This document shows positions 15,677 to 23,422 of a stretch of DNA of 64,000 bases, piece by piece. Below the pieces are notes generated by a model. That model had not been told where the DNA came from, did no database searches, and was given only the letters and a program-made list of their open reading frames with translations. The translations under genes and the position numbers were made by a program. Every line of letters begins with the position of its first letter. Positions within the stretch are counted from its first letter, which is position 1. Source of the stretch: Ornithoclostridium faecigallinarum (GTDB taxonomy: Bacteria > Bacillota > Clostridia > Christensenellales > UBA3700); the NCBI GenBank assembly GCA_018713665.1, contig DVOI01000001.1, forward strand, positions 18,354 through 82,353. The letters run 5' to 3'.

Positions 15677-17098
15677 CTATTTTTGCATTGACCCGAAGTA
15701 CTTGTCGACCAGCTCTTTGCCGCCCGTCTCGGCGACTACTCCGCAGTCGATGAGCGCAGCCTTGTCGCACAGCGCGGCAGCGCACCGAAAGTCGTGCGTT
15801 ACGGTAATCATCGTATTGCCCGTCTGCTCGTGCAGCGCGTTGAGAGTCTCGGCCATTTTGCACAGTCCTTCATAATCCTGCCCCACGGTCGGCTCGTCCA
15901 ACAGCAGCACGTCGGGTTCGCACGCGACGACCGCCGCAATCGATACTCTTCTCTTTTGTCCCTCGGAAAGGGACTGCGGATGGCGCCGCCAAAGGTGCTC
16001 TATCCCGAACAGCTCGGCGACGTGCTCGGCATATTCGGACGACTTTGCGCCAAACTTCAGCTCCTGCTCGACCGTCGGCATGAAGAGTTGATAGTCCGGA
16101 TTTTGATAGACCACGCCGACCCTGTTGAACCATGCGCGGCTGCCGCGAGGTCTTTGCTTGAACTTGTCGTCGAGGTGTTGAATTATACTCCCTCCGGTCG
16201 GCTTGTACAATCTTGCGATGAGGCGCATCAACGTAGTCTTGCCGCAGCCGTTTTCGCCTAGCAAAATCGTTCTGCCGCCCTTGGGGATTTCGAGCGTGAC
16301 GCCCTTCAAGATCTCCCTGTCCTTGACGGAAAACTTGACGTCTTTGAGGTCGAACAGCGCATCTCCGCCCTCAAATGCCGGACAGCCGTCTTCTATCTTT
16401 GCCGTGCGCCCAACGAGGTATTGCCGCTCGTCCTGCGCCTTTTTGACCTTTCCTTTGCCGATATACCACACCGTATCGACAAAAGGCAGCACCATGTCGA
16501 TACGATGTTCTATGACGACAATCGCATAGCCGGCACGTGCGAGCGAACGCAGCGTTCCCATCAGCATAGCCGCGCCGTCCTTGTCGAGATTGGCGAGAGG
16601 CTCGTCCAAGATGATTATCTTCTGCCCCATCGCAAGCGTCGACGCGGTGATCAATCGCTGTTTTTGTCCGCCGGACAGAGTGCGGCATCTCGCGCCTTTA
16701 TCCAGCTTCATCAACCGGCAGACAATCTCAATCTGCCGATCGATCATGGCGGAAGGATAGGCGAGATTTTCGCAGCCGAACGCGATTTCGTCCTCGACGA
16801 ATTTTTGAACAATCTGTTCGTCGGCATTCTGCAACACCACGCCCACCTTGCGGCAGATGTAGCCGAGTTTTTTGCCCTTGATGTCCTCGCCGGCAATCTT
16901 CACTTCTCCCGACAATTCGCCGTAATTTACGTTGGGAATGATGCCGCTGACGATGTACATCAACGTGCTCTTGCCCTCGCCGGAATGCCCGGACAGGAGG
17001 GTCACTTCTCCGTATTCGGCGACAAAGTCGACGCCTTCGAGAATCTTTGTCTTCCCGTCGTACGAAAAGTCTACGCCTTTCAATTCTATCGCGTTCAT
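15677..17098 (-). CDS. ECF transporter ATPase with two fused nucleotide-binding domains (EcfA-EcfA')
   Basis: 473 residues carrying two ABC ATPase domains in one chain. Domain 1: Walker A GHSGEGKST, Q-loop VLQNADEQIV, signature LSGGQKQRL, Walker B IIILDEPLANLD. Domain 2 (from about 240): Walker A GENGCGKTT, signature LSEGQKRRV, Walker B VLLLDEPTVGQD. Powers an energy-coupling-factor importer together with the T and S proteins encoded just upstream. Start taken at MNAIELKGVDFSYDG, overlapping the ecfT stop by 4 nt; the longer open frame upstream is the wrong reading of ecfT. It is the last gene of the operon and ends before a hairpin. Confidence 0.93.
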   Translation of the reverse strand: MNAIELKGVDFSYDGKTKILEGVDFVAEYGEVTLLSGHSGEGKSTLMYIVSGIIPNVNYGELSGEVKIAGEDIKGKKLGYICRKVGVVLQNADEQIVQKFVEDEIAFGCENLAYPSAMIDRQIEIVCRLMKLDKGARCRTLSGGQKQRLITASTLAMGQKIIILDEPLANLDKDGAAMLMGTLRSLARAGYAIVVIEHRIDMVLPFVDTVWYIGKGKVKKAQDERQYLVGRTAKIEDGCPAFEGGDALFDLKDVKFSVKDREILKGVTLEIPKGGRTILLGENGCGKTTLMRLIARLYKPTGGSIIQHLDDKFKQRPRGSRAWFNRVGVVYQNPDYQLFMPTVEQELKFGAKSSEYAEHVAELFGIEHLWRRHPQSLSEGQKRRVSIAAVVACEPDVLLLDEPTVGQDYEGLCKMAETLNALHEQTGNTMITVTHDFRCAAALCDKAALIDCGVVAETGGKELVDKYFGSMQK

Positions 17099-17772
17099 AG
17101 TGCCACCGTAAGCACCGCGCCGACGACTATACCGACGATGAACAGCACGTCCGAAAGCGCGGGGTATTCCTTTTTGTAGATTGAATAGAGTGCGCCGCCC
17201 AAAGTGAAACCGCGCGTCTCGACGGAGAGCGCGAGCGTGTCCGAGATGTTGACAAGCCTCATTACGAACGGCACGAGAAATGCTCGATAAAAGATTTTCG
17301 GGGCAAATATGCTCCCTGCGCCGCGCGTCTTCATCGCCTCTCTGACGCGCCCTATCTCTCCCTTGAGCATTGGCACGAATGACATTGATATGAGCATGCC
17401 CAGCGTAATCGCTCTCGGCATACGCGCCTGCGAGAGAGCGCGCGTCATACGGACCGCCTCGACGGACATCGAGAGCGCGACCCCCAAAAAGAGCGCGCCG
17501 AAACGGTTGAGCATCGAGATTGCAGCCAGGGCGTCTCCGCCTGCCGACGCATATGCTATGCCGGCGAACGCGCCGCCGAATACGACGAACGCCGGAATCA
17601 TCTTCAAGCACCCTTTCAGACACCCGAACAGACAGACCCAAACGAGCACGCCGAGCAGATAGTAGCTCATGTTTTCCTCACGCGCCGCGACAAGACCGAA
17701 GACAATCACGAACAGCGACGCCGCGACGGCGACAAGAGGATAGAGCCTCGCCCTGAGTTTGAAAAACGTCAT
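17095..17772 (-). CDS. ECF transporter transmembrane T component
   Basis: 225 residues with about five hydrophobic helices. The EcfT family is marked by two cytoplasmic Ala-Arg-Gly-like coupling helices; here the corresponding segments are SQARMPRAI and AMKTRGAG, followed by the VETRGF segment near the C-terminus. It links the ATPase to the substrate-binding S protein. The ATG lies 4 nt inside the end of the S-component gene (ATGA overlap), and its own stop overlaps the ATPase start in the same way. Confidence 0.88.
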   Translation of the reverse strand: MTFFKLRARLYPLVAVAASLFVIVFGLVAAREENMSYYLLGVLVWVCLFGCLKGCLKMIPAFVVFGGAFAGIAYASAGGDALAAISMLNRFGALFLGVALSMSVEAVRMTRALSQARMPRAITLGMLISMSFVPMLKGEIGRVREAMKTRGAGSIFAPKIFYRAFLVPFVMRLVNISDTLALSVETRGFTLGGALYSIYKKEYPALSDVLFIVGIVVGAVLTVAL

Positions 17773-18485
17773 TTTTTGAGCACCCCCGCCTTTTTGAGTT
17801 CGCGCGAAACGACCATGCCTATCACCGAGCCGACAAAGCACAGCGCGGTGATTGCAAGCGTCATCAGCGCGATGACCCACGGCTCTGTCGCGCCGAGGAA
17901 CATCGAGACCGCCTCGTTTTCCGCGCCCGTCACCGTATAGTTGACATTGTAATAGAGATACAACAGCGGCACGGTGAGCGGCATATACAGCGTGCCGGCA
18001 AGCACGCACGCCCAATCGCTCTTGTAGCTTCGGAAGATTGCCAAGACAATCAGCTCATCGACGATTGCACATACGGCAATCAACGCCATCGGCGGAAACA
18101 TCATCAACAGGAAGAGCGCCATAAAGACACCCATAATCGTCATGGCGCCCGCCTTGCGCACTTTCATCAGCCCTATGACCGGAAAGACGGAAAATTGAAG
18201 CCCCAGCCCCAACTGAATGATTCCGAACACCGGGACGTGTATCAAAAGCGGCATGATTGCGCTCGTCACGAGCGTGCACGCCATTATGATGGCAATGAAA
18301 ACAATGTCTTTGATTTTGAAGTGACGGAACGCCCTGCTCTCGTCCCTCTCTTTCGCCTCGCGCTTTTTCTGCTTTTCCTCGAAAGCCGTCCTCTCGGCGG
18401 CGACCGCCTCTTGCATGCGCGCCGAGTTTTCAATCAAGGCGGCGATATCGTCGCTCCTATCGTCGAACGTCTTTTCGCCCGTCAT
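17769..18485 (-). CDS. ECF transporter S component, MptD/Trep_Strep type
   Basis: 238 residues. The first 55 residues form a charged, probably helical cytoplasmic tail (EKQKKREAKERDESRAF); the rest holds about six membrane helices beginning KDIVFIAIIMACTLVTSAIMPL. This resembles the MptD/Trep_Strep family of putative substrate-binding ECF subunits, whose ligand is not firmly known. Its genes commonly sit with a pair of ABC half-transporters, as here. The charged N-terminal tail is unusual for an S component. Overlaps both neighbours by 4 nt. Confidence 0.8.
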   Translation of the reverse strand: MTGEKTFDDRSDDIAALIENSARMQEAVAAERTAFEEKQKKREAKERDESRAFRHFKIKDIVFIAIIMACTLVTSAIMPLLIHVPVFGIIQLGLGLQFSVFPVIGLMKVRKAGAMTIMGVFMALFLLMMFPPMALIAVCAIVDELIVLAIFRSYKSDWACVLAGTLYMPLTVPLLYLYYNVNYTVTGAENEAVSMFLGATEPWVIALMTLAITALCFVGSVIGMVVSRELKKAGVLKK

Positions 18486-20170
18486 CTCTCCACCTCCTCT
18501 ATCACTCCGTCCTTGATGCGATATACGCGGTCGGCGATTGCCATCGTCGATTCGCGGTGAGACACCAAGATGATGCTCTTTTCCCTGCGGCTGTCCTTGA
18601 GCGCCTTGAGAATGATGCCCTCGTTGATGCTGTCGACGTTGCTTGTCGGCTCGTCGAGCAATATCAATTTGCCGTCATGCAGGAATGCCCTCGCAAGTCC
18701 TATCCTCTGCTTTTCGCCTGCGGATAAGTCGTCGCCGAGAGCGCCGACCTGTGTGTCGTAACCGTTAGGAAGCTTCATGATGAACTCGTCGACGGACGCC
18801 TTTCGGCAAGCCTGTCTCATCTCGTCCATTGTAGCGTCCGCCTTGGCTATGCGAAGGTTGTCGGCGACGCTTTGGTCGAAGAGATAGGTACTCTGACTGA
18901 CCATGGTCACGTTGTCCGTCAACGCCGCGCTGTCAATCTCGTCGATGTCGACGCCGTTGTATTCGATGCTGCCCGAATCCTTCTCCCAAAAGCGCAGCAG
19001 CAATTTGAGCAACGTGGATTTGCCGCAGCCGCTCGCGCCGACTATGCCGACGATCTCGCCCTTTTCGGCGTGCATGCATACGTCTTTGAGCACTCTTTCG
19101 TTGGCGTCGTATCCGAACGAAAGGTCGATTGTCTCGACGCGTTCGAAGTCGAGCGGTTTGCCGTCTTCAACCGGCTCGACGGCGGGTTTTTCGGCAAGCA
19201 ATTTGAGCACGCGGTCGCCCGACGCAAACGTCTGCGTAAGGTTGCCCGGAAGCGCCGATATCGCAATTACGGGGCCGAACGAACCGAACACCGCAACCAC
19301 CCCGACAATCATCATGCCCACGCTCAATCTGTCGGTTACGACCATGATGACGCCCACCGCCAAAGTGAGGATTACGAACACGGATACGAAAATTTCGGTC
19401 AAACCCGCCGCTGTCGAAATCTTACGCTTGAGTTTTTTCGTATAGTCCAAAAGCGAGTCGCTGCGCCTGTCCACTTCGGCAAGCCGCGCGTTCTCGGCAT
19501 TGTTGAGAACGATGTCTTTGACGCCCTTTATACTGTCCAAGAAGTAGGCGTTGAACGATGAGAATTCCGCCCTGTAGCCCACGCCGCCCGAGCGGAGCAG
19601 TTTGGACGTAATCATGGGCAATACGATGCCTATCGCGAGATAGCCGCACATCGCGACGAGCGCCAAGTACCAGCTCGACACGCATCCGACAAACGCGAAC
19701 ACCGCGCTCGACACGACGACCGCAATGCAGATGGGCGAAATCGTATGCGCATAGAACACTTCGAGCGTCTCGATGTCCGAGGTGATCATTGCGATGATTG
19801 CGCCCTTTTGCTTGCTTTCCAACTTGGCGGGACAGAGCACGCGCAGCGCGCCGAATATCTTGTCGCGCAACACCGCGAGCAAGCGAAACGCGATGTAGTG
19901 ATTGCTGTATTGCTCGGCATAGCGCAACGCCCCTCGCAGCACGCCGAACCCGACCGCAAGGCCCATAATCCAGCCGTACGACAGGGCGATGTTTTCCCCG
20001 AGCGCCTTGGCGACGCCGACCGCGCCCATCAACGTAACGCCCATTGCGCTGATAAACCCGAGACTGCCGTTAATAACGGCGATTACCATTATATAAGCGA
20101 GCGATCCGAGCAAGACAATCAGTCTCGCCATAATCTTGCCGCCGTTCATTCTCGTATTCTTTTCAGTCAT
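18482..20170 (-). CDS. ABC transporter half-molecule, membrane domain fused to ATPase (second subunit)
   Basis: 562 residues: six membrane helices in the first 300, then an ATPase domain with Walker A GASGCGKST, Q-loop VSQSTYLF, signature LSAGEKQRIGLAR and Walker B LILLDEPTSNVD, with H in SHRES. The fold is that of type IV ABC exporters and of the siderophore importers YbtPQ/IrtAB. It pairs with the next half-molecule to form a heterodimer. Start chosen at MTEKNTRMNGG, which overlaps the upstream partner's stop by 8 nt. Whether it imports or exports cannot be told from sequence; lying in one operon with an ECF importer favours a shared small substrate or a metallophore. Confidence 0.9.
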   Translation of the reverse strand: MTEKNTRMNGGKIMARLIVLLGSLAYIMVIAVINGSLGFISAMGVTLMGAVGVAKALGENIALSYGWIMGLAVGFGVLRGALRYAEQYSNHYIAFRLLAVLRDKIFGALRVLCPAKLESKQKGAIIAMITSDIETLEVFYAHTISPICIAVVVSSAVFAFVGCVSSWYLALVAMCGYLAIGIVLPMITSKLLRSGGVGYRAEFSSFNAYFLDSIKGVKDIVLNNAENARLAEVDRRSDSLLDYTKKLKRKISTAAGLTEIFVSVFVILTLAVGVIMVVTDRLSVGMMIVGVVAVFGSFGPVIAISALPGNLTQTFASGDRVLKLLAEKPAVEPVEDGKPLDFERVETIDLSFGYDANERVLKDVCMHAEKGEIVGIVGASGCGKSTLLKLLLRFWEKDSGSIEYNGVDIDEIDSAALTDNVTMVSQSTYLFDQSVADNLRIAKADATMDEMRQACRKASVDEFIMKLPNGYDTQVGALGDDLSAGEKQRIGLARAFLHDGKLILLDEPTSNVDSINEGIILKALKDSRREKSIILVSHRESTMAIADRVYRIKDGVIEEVER

Positions 20171-21896
20171 TGTCGTCCTCCCCGTCGAGATATCCCTCTT
20201 CGAGCGCCTTTTGCGCGTTGAACAGCCGCGCGTATTCTCCGCCCTTTGCGATGAGCTCGTCATGCGTGCCGCTCTCTTTGACTTCGCCGTCGCTCATGAA
20301 ATAAATGTTGTCCGCGGGAACCACGTTGGCGAGCCTGTGCGAGATGACGATGACGTTCTTTGCCTTTGAAAGTTTGCGTATGTTGTCCATGATGATGGCT
20401 TCGCTGTCGCCGTCGATGTTGGACGTCGCCTCGTCAAACGCATATATCTCCTTGTCGGCAACGAGCGCGACCGCCAACGCAAGCCGCTGCTTTTGTCCAC
20501 CCGAAATGTTGCCGCCGTCCTCTGCAATCACCTTGTCGAGTCCGCCGCCCGACTTCACGAACTCGGCGAGCCGCACCTGCTCGAGCGCCGCATATATCTC
20601 TTCGTCCGACACCTCGGGACGGGCGAGTTTGAAATTGTCGCGCACGCTCTCGTTGAATATGTAGGAATTATACGAGACAATCGCAAGGTGAGAATACCAG
20701 CCGGCACGCGAGATTTCGCTCAGCTTTTTGCCTCCTGCGAGCACCTCTCCTTCGCTCGGTCTGTATGCGCCGCTCAACAGATTGACGACTGTCGACTTGC
20801 CGCAGCCGCTCTCTCCGACGATTGCGGTCATCCCCACGCGCGGAAAGCTCATCGTCACGTCTTTGAGCACGTCGCGTTTGCCGTCGTACGAAAAGGTGAC
20901 GCCGCGAAGCTGCGCGGTCGTATCGTCGATGTCTCCGTCGCCCCATTCGGGCTCTTTGGCTTGAAGAATCTCCAGGATTTTGCGCCCTGCGCTCGCGCCG
21001 TTCATCGCGACGTGGAACGCGCTGCCCAGCGACCTTAGCGGCAGAAAGAATTCCACCGCAATCAACACGAGGAAGAGCGCTTTGATCGGATCGGCGCCGT
21101 TCATCACTCCGCTTACCGCAAGCGCTATGCCTGCGCCGGCGCCGCCGTAGGCGACGAGATCCATGATCGTCGTGCTGGCAAGCTGCATGACCAACACCTT
21201 CATCGTAATCTTGCGGAAGTCCTCTGCGGAAGCGTTGATCTGTTCGTGCTTGCGCGCGTCCGCCTTGAAAATTTTGAGCTCTTTCAGCCCCTGCACGCTG
21301 TCCAAAAACACGTCGCCCATCGATGTGTACTTGCCCCAATACTTTGCAAAAATGCGCTTGGCGTACTTGGACACCGCGACTATCGAAATCGGAATCAGCG
21401 GCACGCAGACAATCAGCATCACCGCCGTCCGCCAATCAATCGGAGCGCATATCGCGAACAATATGAACGGCGCAATCATCGAATAGAAAAATTGCGGCAG
21501 ATAGGTCGAATAGTAGAGGTCGAGCTGCTCGATGCCCTCGACGCCGACCTGGGTCATGCCTGCCATCGTCGCGCTGTCGGACGAGCGCACGCCGAGCCTC
21601 AGCATCTTGTCGTACGCGCGGTGGCGCAAATCCTTTTTGACGTGCGCCCCAAGCGCGTTTTTGAACTCATTCGTCGCCTTCGTAATGCAAAATCTCAACG
21701 CTATGCACAGCGCCGCGATGAGCGCAGGCGCAACATACGACGACGCCGCCGCGCCGTCCGCCGCAAGCCCTATCGCGTAACATATGCACGCGGTGACTGC
21801 GGTGTTGGCAAACAGGCCGAATATCATCGCGATTACCGAATAGGCGATATATTTGCGGTTGCCTCCCAACAGCGAGAGCAGCTCCTTGTCAATCAT
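20163..21896 (-). CDS. ABC transporter half-molecule, membrane domain fused to ATPase (first subunit)
   Basis: 577 residues with six N-terminal membrane helices, then an ATPase domain: Walker A GESGCGKST, Q-loop VSYNSYIF, signature ISGGQKQRLALAVAL and Walker B EIYAFDEATSNID. In the Walker B the usual run of hydrophobics before DE is weak (YAFDEA), but the catalytic glutamate is present. Forms a heterodimer with the protein encoded just downstream. It overlaps the upstream YgbA-like gene by 8 nt, so the operon is translationally coupled throughout. Confidence 0.9.
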   Translation of the reverse strand: MIDKELLSLLGGNRKYIAYSVIAMIFGLFANTAVTACICYAIGLAADGAAASSYVAPALIAALCIALRFCITKATNEFKNALGAHVKKDLRHRAYDKMLRLGVRSSDSATMAGMTQVGVEGIEQLDLYYSTYLPQFFYSMIAPFILFAICAPIDWRTAVMLIVCVPLIPISIVAVSKYAKRIFAKYWGKYTSMGDVFLDSVQGLKELKIFKADARKHEQINASAEDFRKITMKVLVMQLASTTIMDLVAYGGAGAGIALAVSGVMNGADPIKALFLVLIAVEFFLPLRSLGSAFHVAMNGASAGRKILEILQAKEPEWGDGDIDDTTAQLRGVTFSYDGKRDVLKDVTMSFPRVGMTAIVGESGCGKSTVVNLLSGAYRPSEGEVLAGGKKLSEISRAGWYSHLAIVSYNSYIFNESVRDNFKLARPEVSDEEIYAALEQVRLAEFVKSGGGLDKVIAEDGGNISGGQKQRLALAVALVADKEIYAFDEATSNIDGDSEAIIMDNIRKLSKAKNVIVISHRLANVVPADNIYFMSDGEVKESGTHDELIAKGGEYARLFNAQKALEEGYLDGEDDND

Positions 21897-22272
21897 TTCG
21901 CTTCTCCTCTTTGTCTTTCATCTCTTTCTCTTTTTGTTTTTGTCTTTCTTGTTTTGCGTTTGCGCGCCTTGTCTTGATTGTCTCCGCGAGATGCGAAAAG
22001 GCGATTACGGGGTGCGTAAAGGTCAGTCGCGGCCCCGAATAGCGCATCACGGCGGCAATCTTTTGCCTCATGTCGGGGCGATAGCAATGTATCTTGCAGT
22101 TGGAGCAAAACGGCTTGTCGTCCCCGAACGGACACCTCTCGCGGCGCTGTCGTACATACTCGGCAAGCTCGGCACACTCGGGGCACAATTCACCCTTTTT
22201 GCTCTTGTGCTTGCCGCGGCAATACATCGCGATCATCAACTCCACGATTTCGAGATCTTTTTGCTTTTCCAT
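21889..22272 (-). CDS. Nitrous-oxide-stimulated promoter (YgbA-like) family cysteine protein
   Basis: 127 residues from MEKQKDLEI. Cysteine motifs typical of the family: MYCRGKH, CPECAEL, RCPFG, FCSNCKIHCY, then a conserved RPDMR and a hydrophobic AVMRYSGPRL...HPVIA. The six or more cysteines suggest metal or iron-sulfur binding; the E. coli relative YgbA responds to nitrosative stress, but its biochemistry is not settled. The C-terminus is a charged KE-rich tail. I prefer this start over ATG 22302, because that ATG falls within the operator repeats and adds residues outside the family. First gene of the ABC/ECF operon. Confidence 0.82.
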   Translation of the reverse strand: MEKQKDLEIVELMIAMYCRGKHKSKKGELCPECAELAEYVRQRRERCPFGDDKPFCSNCKIHCYRPDMRQKIAAVMRYSGPRLTFTHPVIAFSHLAETIKTRRANAKQERQKQKEKEMKDKEEKRND

Positions 22273-22294
22273 ACGCGCCTCGCCGAATAGATTT

Positions 22295-22332
22295 GTTAGC
22301 ATTGGCTAACCGTCGGTTAGCATACACTAACC
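22295..22332. promoter_or_regulatory. Operator with four alternating GTTAG/CTAAC half-sites
   Basis: Plus strand: GTTAGC at 22295, GCTAAC at 22305, GGTTAGC at 22315, CTAACC at 22327. Neighbouring half-sites pair into overlapping palindromes: GTTAGC-ATTG-GCTAAC, the perfect GCTAACCG-T-CGGTTAGC (22305-22321), and GGTTAG-CATACA-CTAACC. It lies just downstream of the operon promoter, so a bound repressor would block transcription. The style fits a TetR-family regulator, but none is encoded nearby. Confidence 0.8.
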
Positions 22333-22343
22333 TTGCGAAAAAG

Positions 22344-22372
22344 ATTATAGCCTCTTTTGTCGCAAAATGCAA
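22344..22372 (-). promoter_or_regulatory. Promoter of the ABC/ECF operon
   Basis: Minus strand: TTGCAT (22367-22372), a 17-nt spacer, TATAAT (22344-22349). The predicted start near 22337 lies immediately before the palindromic operator. Confidence 0.75.
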
Positions 22373-22412
22373 CCGATCGCAAGGGGTATCGCAAATTTTC
22401 TTTGCGTTTTCG

Positions 22413-22436
22413 AAAAAAGGACGCCGGGCGGCGTCC
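22413..22436 (-). terminator. Terminator of the phosphodiesterase-fold lipoprotein gene
   Basis: Minus strand: GGACGCCG and CGGCGTCC with a CC loop, then TTTTTT. It separates this gene from the ABC/ECF operon promoter. Confidence 0.9.
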
Positions 22437-22468
22437 TTTGCACGACGATATATTATGATTCGCGCGCA

Positions 22469-23374
22469 TTAAAGCGCGAAGTCGCAAAAAACAGGATAGT
22501 GGTCGGTCATCGCGAGCTCTTCGCCGTAGCGGAAAAACGGCTCGGTGACTATGCGGTATTCGAGCGGCTGTGCCTGCCCGAGCAATATCATATGATCCCA
22601 AAGGTTGTCGCTGTGCTCGGCGACGAACTCCTCGTCGCAGATTACGCTCTCGGCGGAGTATCTCACGTCGGCGCCGCCTATCGCCGCGACCAGATCGTCG
22701 TAATTCGACCCGTCGCCGTAGTCCTCCCCTTCCAGCACGTTGTAGTCGCCCGCGGCGATCACCGGACAGCCGTGCTTCTGTGCGAGCAGGCGGACTTGTT
22801 CGGCGAGCTGCGCTATCTGTGAGGTGCGGTACTCGACCTTTTTCTCGTCCGTCCCAAGGTCGAAATGCATGGAAGTGACGGCGAACTTTTGCCCGTCCTC
22901 GGTGAGGAAAACTCCCCATGCTACCGCGCGGCAGCCGCTGCTGTCACGCTTGTCGTATTCGAAGTAGCCGCCGTCGACAAGAGTCAGCTTGTCGGAATTG
23001 TAGATCATATTTGTCTTGGTCTTGCCGTCGTGGACGTATTCGTAACCGTCAAGCCTGCCCTCGAGGCACTTGTACCAATCGCCGCAAAGCTCCTGCAGCG
23101 CGACGACGTCGGGCGCATAGTGCTCAAAAAATTTTTCGGCAAGTTGGGCGCGCGGCTCGACCGGCTCGCCTCCCCACGACTCCATATGCACGAGCATATT
23201 GACGGACATCACTCTCACGTCGCTGCCCTCGGCACGCGAGGCATCGGCGGCATAGAGAGAATCGAACGCCCAATCGGGCAGTTCCTGCGCCTGCGTACAT
23301 GCACAAAAACACGTCAACAGCGCAAGTACGACGATCGCGGCAAACGCCGCGGATGCAATGCGTGTTTTGTTCAT
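22469..23374 (-). CDS. Endonuclease/exonuclease/phosphatase-fold lipoprotein
   Basis: 301 residues. The N-terminus is a hydrophobic signal with a lipobox-like CFCAC near residue 25, so it is likely exported and perhaps lipid-anchored. The mature part has the EEP metal-dependent hydrolase motifs: RVMSVNML, VVALQEL, TNMIYN, SMHFDLG, IAAGDYNV, WDHMIL and the final MTDHYPV with the catalytic His. EEP enzymes cut phosphodiesters in nucleic acids, lipids or sugars; the substrate here is unknown, though nuclease or sphingomyelinase-like roles are usual for exported forms. AGGT precedes the ATG. It is a separate unit with terminators on both sides. Confidence 0.88.
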   Translation of the reverse strand: MNKTRIASAAFAAIVVLALLTCFCACTQAQELPDWAFDSLYAADASRAEGSDVRVMSVNMLVHMESWGGEPVEPRAQLAEKFFEHYAPDVVALQELCGDWYKCLEGRLDGYEYVHDGKTKTNMIYNSDKLTLVDGGYFEYDKRDSSGCRAVAWGVFLTEDGQKFAVTSMHFDLGTDEKKVEYRTSQIAQLAEQVRLLAQKHGCPVIAAGDYNVLEGEDYGDGSNYDDLVAAIGGADVRYSAESVICDEEFVAEHSDNLWDHMILLGQAQPLEYRIVTEPFFRYGEELAMTDHYPVFCDFAL

Positions 23375-23383
23375 ATTTACCTC

Positions 23384-23410
23384 AAAAAAAGCCCGCGCCG
23401 AAGCGCGGGC
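23384..23410 (-). terminator. Terminator of the 510-residue lipoprotein gene
   Basis: Minus strand: GCCCGCGC, TTCG loop, GCGCGGGC, then TTTTTTT. Confidence 0.93.
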
Positions 23411-23422
23411 GGTCTGTCTTGG

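Noticed and set aside
22273..22302. Upstream ATG (22302) as the start of the YgbA-like gene
   Set aside because: It lies inside the palindromic operator and adds residues unlike the family; ATG 22272 is better placed.
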